From an uncultured bacterium (GTDB lineage Bacteria > Verrucomicrobiota > Kiritimatiellia > PWTM01), in NCBI GenBank assembly GCA_900661335.1, contig CAACVY010000012.1, positions 1-44,184 on the forward strand: 44,184 nucleotides of DNA, written 5' to 3'. How positions within the stretch are numbered: the stretch's first letter is position 1; every line of letters starts with the position of its first letter. The position numbers were made by a program, and so were the translations under genes. A model generated the notes under the pieces. The model was not told the DNA's origin. It did no database searches and saw only the letters and a program-made list of their open reading frames with translations. Positions 9,634 through 18,408 of this stretch are shown piece by piece.

Positions 9634-11262
9634 TCACAGGCGGCCGGCGGCCCAGCGGATCGAACGCTGCAGAATTTCGCGGAACATGGGATGTTCCCAT
9701 GCCTTCGCATCATGGCCGTGCTGGAGAAATACCACCCGCGCCCGCTCGTACGAAGTGGTCCAGGCCAATGCGGGCATGCTCCGCGGGTGATCGGTGGTTA
9801 ATAGCACGTGGACCGACGGAGCGATATAACAGCCGCCGTAGATCTCATCGTGAATCGTGTAGTCCTTCAGCCCCCGCGTGATCGGATGCTCCCGATCGGC
9901 AATGGTCACCCGAACATCCTGGTCATGGGCGTACCAAGAGGCGGGCAACTCCGTTCCCCGAATCGTGCGCGGTTTCAGGATGTAGGCGCCCCCGAGGATG
10001 TTCACGTACTCCTCCCACGTCGGGTGCGCCGCAAAGTTATGGTGCAACGACACCAAGCCAACGCCTGCACGCAACTGCGCGATCAGCGCCTCGCGGTGCT
10101 CCGGCGAAAGATCCGCCACCATGTCGTAGCGCACGATCACATCCCACCGCGGCTCCGGACCCGGCCGAAGGAGGTCCGCGTCGCGCGGCAGCTCGCACCG
10201 CGTATAGTGCACATCTGCAAAACTGTCCCACATGGCCCAGAACTCCTTCTGCTGGAACCCATGGCCGCCGTACGTCACCAACACCCGAATCGGCGGAGGG
10301 ATCAGTGCACGCAACACCGGTTCCACCCACTGGTTCCGCGCCATGTCCCACACGACAAAATCCCCATCGAATTGCCAATAGGCCCAGCTCCACCCTCGCC
10401 GCTCCGCGGCCCGCGCCACCGCGGCCAGATAGCGTACGCGGGACTCCATAGGCGCAGCATCGTAGACACCGAACTCGCCCAGGTAGACCGAGCACCCGCG
10501 CGCGGAGGCCCATGCCGCGACGCGGTCGAAGTCATGCTCGATACGCCCGACTTCTTCCGGAGTGCCGTTCCACACCACGCCCACCCTGTCTTTTCTCCCC
10601 GCCCACGATGCACCTTGGTGTGTGAAATCCATCGGCTCGTAGTAGTGAACGGTCAGCACGATGTGCCGATCGTTCTCCGGGAGCCGCAACGCGTCGAGTG
10701 CCTGCACGGAGTTCCACTGCGCCGGGCCGAGGACCACCGTACGGCTCGGCTGCTGGGCGCGCACGATGTTCAATGCCTCCATGAGCAATTCATTCCACCG
10801 CGCGGGCGTCAATTGGCCGTGCGGCTCGTTCAGTAACTCGAACGCCACTGAGTCCGGCGCGTCCCGCAGCCGCTCGGCCATCTGCCGCCAAAACGCCAAA
10901 AACCGGGCACGGTTTCCTTCGAGGTCGCGGCCCATGGCTTGGAACTCGTGGCAGTCGAGCACGACCGCCAGACCGTTCGACGTCGCCACACCTACAACCC
11001 AGTCCAACGTGTTCCACCATTGGGCGGACAACGTGAGGTCCGGTCCCATGTGGCGGAACGGATGAAGGTTGACTCGGACGTGCTGGAATCCGGCCTCGCG
11101 AATCGCGCGCATGTGTTCAGCCCGAAACCGCGCCTGCTCGAGCGATTTCCAGATGGGATCGTAGCCCAAGATGTTCACACCGCGCCCGAACGGCGACGCC
11201 CAAGCGCTCACGCCGCACACCGCCGCGATCCCCAGCGTGCCCAGCCAACGCACGTGCTTCAT
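9634..11262 (-). CDS. secreted GH5 glycoside hydrolase fused to a C-terminal ThuA-like domain
   Basis: signal peptide; GH5: HVRVNLHPF, FELLNEPHGQ, VHYYEPMDFTHQGASW, YLGEFGVYD; ThuA-like: VLVTYGGHGF, GLVSLHHNFAAHPTWEEYVNILGGAY, REHPITRGLKDYTIHDEIYG. Confidence 0.85.
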   Translation of the reverse strand: MKHVRWLGTLGIAAVCGVSAWASPFGRGVNILGYDPIWKSLEQARFRAEHMRAIREAGFQHVRVNLHPFRHMGPDLTLSAQWWNTLDWVVGVATSNGLAVVLDCHEFQAMGRDLEGNRARFLAFWRQMAERLRDAPDSVAFELLNEPHGQLTPARWNELLMEALNIVRAQQPSRTVVLGPAQWNSVQALDALRLPENDRHIVLTVHYYEPMDFTHQGASWAGRKDRVGVVWNGTPEEVGRIEHDFDRVAAWASARGCSVYLGEFGVYDAAPMESRVRYLAAVARAAERRGWSWAYWQFDGDFVVWDMARNQWVEPVLRALIPPPIRVLVTYGGHGFQQKEFWAMWDSFADVHYTRCELPRDADLLRPGPEPRWDVIVRYDMVADLSPEHREALIAQLRAGVGLVSLHHNFAAHPTWEEYVNILGGAYILKPRTIRGTELPASWYAHDQDVRVTIADREHPITRGLKDYTIHDEIYGGCYIAPSVHVLLTTDHPRSMPALAWTTSYERARVVFLQHGHDAKAWEHPMFREILQRSIRWAAGRL

Positions 11263-11544
11263 TCACCGACCTCCTTGCCGCGCAACTCCACGCAGATCTC
11301 TGACCCCGCGGGCGCGACGCGACCATGCTAGCAACTCATCCACGCGCGCGAAAGCCCACACGTCTGCGGCCGCGGACTCCGGGCATGGGGGTACGGAAAG
11401 CCCGCAGAGTCGCCGCGCGGTTTGGGACAACGCCTGCGGCGAACCGACTAATGAACCGGCCCGTGGATCCAAGTTCGAGCGTACGCTCGGGACCGCCCGA
11501 TTCGGCCTCCGCGACGCCAGCCGCAGGCAGATGGAGCCGGCCGC

Positions 11545-13062
11545 TCAGCGGTCGGGCAGGTACTCCTGGAGCAGGTGGAGCATCTTCCGGTCGAGTTTGT
11601 GGCCGCGCCAGTCTTCGTACTGCACGTCTTCCCGCCCGCTATCGAGCACGCCGAAGGACCCGCGAAAGTTCCACAGTGCCCAGCCGAAGCCGGCTTGTTT
11701 CCACAGCTCGAGCCAACTGCGCATCCAGGCCAGAGCGACGTCGTGGGGCGTTTTGTTGTAGCAGCCAAACTCACCGACAAACACTTCCTCGCCTTGCGCG
11801 GCGATGTCGATCCATGGCCGCAAGTATTCCTTCAAAGGCTGGTCAGGCTCCGTTCTGGGCGGCGGTAAAATCCGGCCATCTTGGCTGACCTGCCACACGC
11901 CCTGGGTGAGCCCCCATTCGGCGATAGCGCCGAAGCTTCGCTGGGGCGCACCGGGCCATTGAAGTCGAACCTCACGGATAAGAACCCAGTCGCCGGAGAC
12001 CGCATCCAGAGAGACTCTGCGAGCCACCGAGGGTAGAGTGACCGACCAGACCACGCCGGTGCGCGAGCGGTAGATGGCCCAACGCTTCTCACCCGGATCT
12101 CGTTCCCATTCCATGGGTTCCGCCGCCCCATCAAGGCGCCGCCGCCCAATCTCTCGATCGTCGGCTTGCGCCCGAAGCTCCACCGGCCCACTCAGACCAG
12201 TGAAGACCCACGAGACCCTCGCCTGTGCTGGGAAACGCCCCTCCAACACCATGGGCGACCGAAACTCCGGCTTGACTGGCCCGTAGAGGTAACCGGGCAG
12301 CCGCAACAGTGGCCAGGTCGGTGTGGGCCACGTGTCAGAACCTTTAACCCAACTGGCCCGATAGTGTGAAATTTGGCCGGGATGGTAGCCGCGCGTGGCC
12401 TGCACCACATTGGAATAGGCCAAGAACTCCACACACGGATGCCGCCCAGCTTCGAACCCGTCCACGATCACCAACCGCGCCGGATCAATGCGATGGATGG
12501 CCTCGATTGCGCGCCGGTGGACCGCCAGATAGTTCTCGCGGCTGGTGCGGGTGGGTTCGTTGAGCAAGTTGAAGCTCAGCTCGGCGGAGGGGAGGCCTTT
12601 GTATCGGCGGGCGAACATCTCCCAGTGCGCGATGAACACGCGCTGCGCCTCGGGGTCGGTCCAAAGATCTGCGGGCTCCGGTGGGGGGTTGATGCAAAAG
12701 CCGGGCGCGCGGTGAAGATTGATGCAGACGTGCACGCCATACTTCCGCCCGTACTCCACGGCCTGGTCAATCTCGGCCAGCACATCTTCCCGAAACTCGA
12801 GCGAGCGCCAGTCCGGAGTGTAGCAGCGGTAATCCAGCGGCAGCCGTACGAAGTTGAAACCCAGTTCCCGAATCCACCGGAAGTCGTCTTCCTCAAACGG
12901 CCGCTGGTTCCGCGCCGTGAATTTCTCGAGGAGGTTAAAGCCTCGCCAACGCGAGACGTCCACCCGGCCAGTCGTCGCGGGCCCGGCGTGGAGAGATGCG
13001 AAGGCCAACGCACATGCGGCAAGAGCACACTTTAGAAACTTCCGTCCGTTTAGGCGTTGCAT
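11545..13062 (-). CDS. secreted GH5-family glycoside hydrolase with large beta-rich insertion
   Basis: signal peptide; RGFNLLEKF, GFNFVRLPLDY, VCINLHRAPG, SFNLLNEPT, GYHPGQISHYRASW, VFVGEFGCYNKTP, WALWNFRG. Confidence 0.85.
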   Translation of the reverse strand: MQRLNGRKFLKCALAACALAFASLHAGPATTGRVDVSRWRGFNLLEKFTARNQRPFEEDDFRWIRELGFNFVRLPLDYRCYTPDWRSLEFREDVLAEIDQAVEYGRKYGVHVCINLHRAPGFCINPPPEPADLWTDPEAQRVFIAHWEMFARRYKGLPSAELSFNLLNEPTRTSRENYLAVHRRAIEAIHRIDPARLVIVDGFEAGRHPCVEFLAYSNVVQATRGYHPGQISHYRASWVKGSDTWPTPTWPLLRLPGYLYGPVKPEFRSPMVLEGRFPAQARVSWVFTGLSGPVELRAQADDREIGRRRLDGAAEPMEWERDPGEKRWAIYRSRTGVVWSVTLPSVARRVSLDAVSGDWVLIREVRLQWPGAPQRSFGAIAEWGLTQGVWQVSQDGRILPPPRTEPDQPLKEYLRPWIDIAAQGEEVFVGEFGCYNKTPHDVALAWMRSWLELWKQAGFGWALWNFRGSFGVLDSGREDVQYEDWRGHKLDRKMLHLLQEYLPDR

Positions 13063-13511
13063 CGGTTCACTCCTTGCCGGACATAGTCGCCGAACCCGCC
13101 ACTGCATTCAACACCGACTAGTCGCGGGGTAGCCCGATCAAAACCTGTGCACTTCGATGACGGACGACGTCGCGCTGAACTTCCATGAACCATGCAATGA
13201 AGTTCCGTCCTTTCCTTGCCGAACCGTCGGTGCAGGATGGGTCACGGCCCCGCCCCTGCCCACGTGGTTCGCGCGTTCAGAGGGTCGGCAGGTGACCCCA
13301 ACGCACGGATGGCCCCGGACCACGCGGCCGTCCCACGTACTGCCGCCGCTCTGCTGTGCCGTCCGGCGCAACAAAGATCCGCTGGCTCCAGCGCAGCTAC
13401 ACTGCCCGCCCGTAGAGCGATGAAGGAAAGCCGAGTGGCTCCGAGCTCATTTGAAGCGTTGCGACCGGCTTATCGGACCTTACGTTGTCAGCTGTCGGAG
13501 CTCGTGCCAAG

Positions 13512-15218
13512 ATGGACAACATGAAGAGACTCACCGTCGCGATAGCCCAAATCAATTCGGTTGTCGGCGCGCTAGTTCCAAACGCGGATAAGATTCTCCG
13601 GTTTGCACTCCAAGCGCGGGCCGCCGGAGCGAACGTGGCGGTGTTTCCTGCGATGAGCCTCACAGGACACCCGCTGGAGGATCTCGTGCTGAAACCTCAT
13701 TTCCTCGAAGACTGCGGAGGAGAGATCGCGCGGTTGGCCGTGCGGTTGCCGCCGGAGATGATGGTCGTACTAGGTGCGCCCCAGCGCCCGACGGATCCGG
13801 GGGCTCGTCCGTGGCATGCCGCCTTCGTGTTCCAAGGCGGATTCGTGCGAGGGGTTGCGCGGAAGATCCGATTGTCCCGAGTGGGCTGTGACGAGGCTCG
13901 CGTTTTTGCCCCCGGAAGCCATCCCACCGTGGTCCGCGTGAGCGGAAGCGCCATTGGCATTCATCTCGGCGAGGACTCGTGGGCCGTTCAGGAGCTCCCC
14001 TGCAAAGCACTCGGAGGCGGACGCTTGGATTTGCTACTCAATTTGTCTGCCTCGCCCTACCATCGCGGGCAAGTCACCCAACGGCGCGCGGCGATTGCCG
14101 CCATTGCACGCGCAGTGGATGCGCCGGTCGTGTTTTGCAACTTGGTCGGCGGGCAGGACGAGCTGGTGTTCGATGGCGGCAGCTTTGCGATGGCTCCTGG
14201 AGGCGAGTGGTTGGCCCGAGCCAAACGCTTCGAAGAGGACCTATGTATTGTGGACCTCCCGGTTCGCTACCGTGCCGAAGACGTACAGTTCGCCGAGGCC
14301 GACGTGATCGAGTTACCGGAGCTCGTGGACGGCACGCCGTTCCCCCAGCGATCGTGGGCGGAATGGCCGGACGGGCCGGAGGAAGTCTACCGTGCGCTCG
14401 TGCTAGGGTTGCAGGACTACGTCAACAAGAATGGGTTTCGCAAAGTCGTCATCGGCCTGAGTGGCGGCATCGACTCGGCCCTGGTGGCCGTGTTGGCCTG
14501 CGACGCCCTCGGGCCGGAACGAGTCGTCGGAGTCTCCATGCCCACACGGTTCAGTTCGGCGGAAACTCGCGCGGATGCCGCCGCATTGGCGCGAAATTTG
14601 GGAATCGAATTCCGCGAAATCTCGATTGACCGGCTCTTCCAAGCAGCTTTGGACGAACTGGGGCCCCAATGGCCGGGCCGGGAGCCCGACACCACCGAAG
14701 AGAACCTGCAGGCTCGCATCCGCGGAGTGGTGCTGATGGCCTTGTCGAATAAGTTCGGATGGTTGGTGCTCGCCACGGGTAACAAAAGTGAAGTGGCCAC
14801 AGGGTATTGCACGCTGTACGGCGATACCGTGGGAGGTTTCGCTGTGTTGAAGGACGTGCCGAAGACGCTCGTCTACGAACTAACCCGTTGGCGTAACGCG
14901 CGGCAAGCTGTGATACCTCAAGGTTGCTTGGAACGCGCACCCAGCGCAGAGCTCCGCCCGGGGCAGAAGGACACGGACTCGCTGCCCCCCTACGAGGTGC
15001 TGGACCCAATTCTCGAACGCTACGTCGAGCAGGACCAATCGTTTGATCAAATCGTTCGCGCCGGGTTCGATCCGATGGTTGTTCGCCGGGTCATTCGAAT
15101 GGTGGACGGCAGCGAGTACAAGCGCCGCCAGGGCGCGCCGGGCGTGAAAATCACGCCGCGTGCGTTCGGCCAAGACCGGCGCATGCCGATCACCAACCTC
15201 TACCAAGAACGGCTTTGA
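13512..15218 (+). CDS. nadE: NAD+ synthetase with N-terminal nitrilase-like (glutaminase) domain; glutaminase triad degenerate
   Basis: synthetase SGGIDSALVAVLACDALG, LATGNKSEVATGYCTLYGDTVGGFAVLKDVPKTLVY; N-domain LLNLSASPYHRGQ, GGQDELVFDGGSF. Confidence 0.92.
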   Translation: MDNMKRLTVAIAQINSVVGALVPNADKILRFALQARAAGANVAVFPAMSLTGHPLEDLVLKPHFLEDCGGEIARLAVRLPPEMMVVLGAPQRPTDPGARPWHAAFVFQGGFVRGVARKIRLSRVGCDEARVFAPGSHPTVVRVSGSAIGIHLGEDSWAVQELPCKALGGGRLDLLLNLSASPYHRGQVTQRRAAIAAIARAVDAPVVFCNLVGGQDELVFDGGSFAMAPGGEWLARAKRFEEDLCIVDLPVRYRAEDVQFAEADVIELPELVDGTPFPQRSWAEWPDGPEEVYRALVLGLQDYVNKNGFRKVVIGLSGGIDSALVAVLACDALGPERVVGVSMPTRFSSAETRADAAALARNLGIEFREISIDRLFQAALDELGPQWPGREPDTTEENLQARIRGVVLMALSNKFGWLVLATGNKSEVATGYCTLYGDTVGGFAVLKDVPKTLVYELTRWRNARQAVIPQGCLERAPSAELRPGQKDTDSLPPYEVLDPILERYVEQDQSFDQIVRAGFDPMVVRRVIRMVDGSEYKRRQGAPGVKITPRAFGQDRRMPITNLYQERL

Positions 15219-15408
15219 AATTCTCGGAAGACCTTGCTCCAACACGCAGCCGCCCTTGCATGGGGAGAACCCGCCTCCGCGGCCCGAGTGGCGGGATTCG
15301 TACAGGGAGGACGTGCTCTTACTCAAGGCGAGTCGTCCTCAACTATCCGCTCCAGGACGAACGCGTACCCGCGCGTACCTCGCGCAAATCTCCCATACCG
15401 ATCCACGC

Positions 15409-15447
15409 AGAAGCCCGAGCCGAGTGGATGCTGCGGCTCGGGCTTCT
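15409..15447. terminator. bidirectional-type hairpin between convergent nadE and hppA
   Basis: AGAAGCCCGAGCCG - 11 nt - CGGCTCGGGCTTCT, perfect 14-bp stem. Confidence 0.8.
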
Positions 15448-15474
15448 TTGAAGTCCGTCCAGCTTGTGCGCGGC

Positions 15475-17616
15475 TTATCGGAACAAGGGGGGGACGTTCT
15501 TTAGCACGGGAGCAATGACCAGGGACACCACGCTCATCAGTTTCATCAAGATGTTAAGCGACGGGCCCGCGGTGTCCTTGAAAGGATCTCCGACGGTATC
15601 CCCGACCACGGCCGCCTTGTGGGGATCGGATCCCTTCCCGCCGTGTGCACCTGCCTCGATATGCTTCTTGGCATTGTCCCAGGCGCCGCCGGCGTTGGCC
15701 ATGAACAAGGCCATGACGACGCCGCTGGCTGTCACGCCTGCCAACATGCCGCCCAGCATTTCCTTCCCGAATACAAAACCAATCACCACCGGCGTGAGCA
15801 CGCCCAGCAACGCGGGCACGGTCATCTTTTTGATCGCAGCGGCCGTCGCGATGTCTACGCACTCCGCATAGTCGGCGCGCACGCCCGGTCGTCCTTCCAA
15901 AAGTCCTGCAATTTCGCGGAACTGACGGCGCACCTCTTCCACCATGGAATAGGCAGCTTGTCCCACAGCTTGCATCGCGAATGCGGAGAAGAGGAACGGC
16001 ATCATAGCTCCAATCAACAGCCCGCTCATCACCTTGGCGTCGGTCACATCAATCACCGGCAACCCAACCGTTTCCCGGAAAGCCGCGAACAGTGCCAGTG
16101 CCGTCAACGCGGCGGATCCGATGGCAAAGCCCTTCCCGATCGCCGCCGTCGTGTTACCGCACGCGTCCAGCTTATCCGTCCGTTGCCGGACCTCCTTCTC
16201 CAGGTGCGACATCTCCGCGATGCCACCTGCGTTGTCCGCGATGGGTCCGTACGCGTCCACGGCCAACTGGATGCCCGTGGTCACCAGCATGCCGAGACCG
16301 CCAATCGCAATACCGTACAAGCCCGCAAACCGATACGTGAGAATCACGGCCGCCGACAGCACCAACACCGGCAGGGCTGTGGAAATCATTCCCACGGCGA
16401 GGCCAGCAATAATGTTCGTGGCCGCACCCGTGACGGCCGAGTCCGCAATCTTGTTCGAGGGCGGCTTACCTTCCGCCGTGTAGTATTCGGCTAGCAGGCC
16501 AATCAATACCCCGGCCAACAAACCAACGATGGCCGCTTTGAAAATTCCCATCGCCGAGTAAGTTTCCTGGATCGTCTGAATGCTCCCATCCCGGAAGGTG
16601 GTCGAGATCAGCTCGAACTGAGCCGGAGCGACCGCCTTGACGATGGGCCATGTCAACACCGCCATGACCACCGCGGCGGTAATTGTGCCCATATTCAACG
16701 CGGTCTGCGGATTCCCACCCTCCGAGCTGCGTACAAAGAAGGTTCCAAGGATGGACACCACGATTCCCACCGCAGCTAGAACCAACGGGAGCAGCACGAG
16801 GTTGAGCGCGTTGACACCATCCTGGAGCGACTTCGCCGTGGCACCCAGCACCATCGCCGAAACGATGGCGCCGACGTAAGACTCGAACAAGTCCGCGCCC
16901 ATGCCGGCGACGTCGCCGACATTATCGCCGACGTTGTCCGCGATCACGCCCGGGTTGCGAGGGTCATCCTCGGGAATCCCGGCCTCGATCTTCCCAACCA
17001 GGTCGGCGCCCACGTCCGCCGCCTTGGTGTAGATGCCGCCACCCACACGAGCAAACAGTGCAATTGAGCTAGCGCCGAGGGAGAATCCCGTCAGGATGGG
17101 CAGCACGGTTTCACGAAGAAGTCCCATGTCTGGCGTCGCCGTAACGCCGAAGGCCTTGAAGTAAACGAGCGTGAGCACGGACAATCCCAAGACTCCCAGC
17201 CCCACCACGCACATGCCCATCACCGAACCCCCGGCAAATGCCACCGCCAGGGCTTGAGGTAGTCCGCGACGCGCTGCATTGGTGGTGCGCAGGTTCGACG
17301 CGGTTGCGACTCGCATCCCGAAGTAACCGGCCAACGCCGAACAGATCGCCCCGACGACGAACGAGACGGCGACCAGGCGAACGGGTCCGCGGTTGATGAT
17401 CGCCAGAATGGCCGCCACGATGACCACGAAGACCGAGAGTACCCTGTATTCGCGGTTCAGGAACGCCATGGCTCCCTCACGGATTGCCTGGCCGATTTCC
17501 TGCATTCGTTCGGTGCCTGGATCTTGGCGCAAGATCCAGTTTGTCTTCCAATATGCATACAACAACCCTAGAATTCCCGCACCCAATCCTGCGTACAGAA
17601 TCGTATCCGGATTCAT
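15475..17616 (-). CDS. hppA: membrane-bound ion-translocating pyrophosphatase
   Basis: [87 protein letters not shown]. Confidence 0.96.
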   Translation of the reverse strand: MNPDTILYAGLGAGILGLLYAYWKTNWILRQDPGTERMQEIGQAIREGAMAFLNREYRVLSVFVVIVAAILAIINRGPVRLVAVSFVVGAICSALAGYFGMRVATASNLRTTNAARRGLPQALAVAFAGGSVMGMCVVGLGVLGLSVLTLVYFKAFGVTATPDMGLLRETVLPILTGFSLGASSIALFARVGGGIYTKAADVGADLVGKIEAGIPEDDPRNPGVIADNVGDNVGDVAGMGADLFESYVGAIVSAMVLGATAKSLQDGVNALNLVLLPLVLAAVGIVVSILGTFFVRSSEGGNPQTALNMGTITAAVVMAVLTWPIVKAVAPAQFELISTTFRDGSIQTIQETYSAMGIFKAAIVGLLAGVLIGLLAEYYTAEGKPPSNKIADSAVTGAATNIIAGLAVGMISTALPVLVLSAAVILTYRFAGLYGIAIGGLGMLVTTGIQLAVDAYGPIADNAGGIAEMSHLEKEVRQRTDKLDACGNTTAAIGKGFAIGSAALTALALFAAFRETVGLPVIDVTDAKVMSGLLIGAMMPFLFSAFAMQAVGQAAYSMVEEVRRQFREIAGLLEGRPGVRADYAECVDIATAAAIKKMTVPALLGVLTPVVIGFVFGKEMLGGMLAGVTASGVVMALFMANAGGAWDNAKKHIEAGAHGGKGSDPHKAAVVGDTVGDPFKDTAGPSLNILMKLMSVVSLVIAPVLKNVPPLFR

Positions 17617-17687
17617 GCTCGATTCTCCTTCCCAGTTTCAGTTTCGGGCCCAGCACGTAGCCGACCAGGTCCAAAAAAGGTCGCACT

Positions 17688-17716
17688 ATGCTACCCAATT
17701 CCCCGCCCGGCGTCAA
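17688..17716 (-). promoter_or_regulatory. candidate promoter of hppA (TTGACG-N17-TAGCAT on minus strand)
   Basis: hexamers with 17-nt spacing ~70 nt upstream of the hppA start. Confidence 0.45.
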
Positions 17717-17889
17717 ACTTTGAGGTGCCCGTCCCGCGCGAGGCCGTCCGACGGACATTCTCAGAGATCCACCACTCTCTTTTCCAAGCCCCGTTCCTCG
17801 CCCCGCCGCCGCTGCATCCCACCCTTCCAATGTGCCGGCCGACGGTAGCTTCCCAATTCCTACACGCCGCCCCGCAAGAAATGAAGCGA

Positions 17890-18408
17890 TCAGGCCACGC
17901 GTTCGAGCACATGGAGAATTTCGCCGATCAGCAAGTAGTGGACATCATCTCGCGGATAAAATTCCGCTTGAATCGCCGCCGGAATGTCGTCAGCCTGCAG
18001 TGGACTGAAGTAGAGCCGTCGACATTCCAGCACACGTTCGGCCTCCCGAAATGCGACCCCGCCGTGAGGGGTTTCCCACGGAGTCAATCCGCATGCCTGG
18101 GCTTTGTCCACATCTCGCCCCGAGTGCGTGCCACAGAACTGGAGCATGGAGCGATGCGAGTCGGGGAAGAAGGATAGCGTGAATACGTCATGGGACTGAA
18201 GGAGTTCGAACGTGTAGCGACTTGGTCGCACGAAACAGAACGCCGCCGGGCGTTCCCACAACACTCCCAGTGCGCCCCAGCTAGCCGTCATCGGGTTGAA
18301 CCGTGCGCGGTTGCCGCCCGTGATCAGCATCCATCGCTGGCCGATTTCGGCCATCGGGCGCACCCACAACGAGAAAGGATCCGTGGCATGAAACTCGGTT
18401 GCGTTCAT
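17890..18408 (-). CDS. flavin reductase-like (split-barrel FMN-binding) protein
   Basis: RWMLITGGNRARFNPMTASWGALGVLWERPAAFCFVRPSRYTFELLQSHDVFTLSFFPD typical of the flavin reductase-like family. Confidence 0.8.
   Translation of the reverse strand: MNATEFHATDPFSLWVRPMAEIGQRWMLITGGNRARFNPMTASWGALGVLWERPAAFCFVRPSRYTFELLQSHDVFTLSFFPDSHRSMLQFCGTHSGRDVDKAQACGLTPWETPHGGVAFREAERVLECRRLYFSPLQADDIPAAIQAEFYPRDDVHYLLIGEILHVLERVA

Noticed and set aside
9808-10836. 342-aa plus-strand ORF
   Set aside because: Antisense shadow of the GH5-ThuA gene, no recognisable domain.
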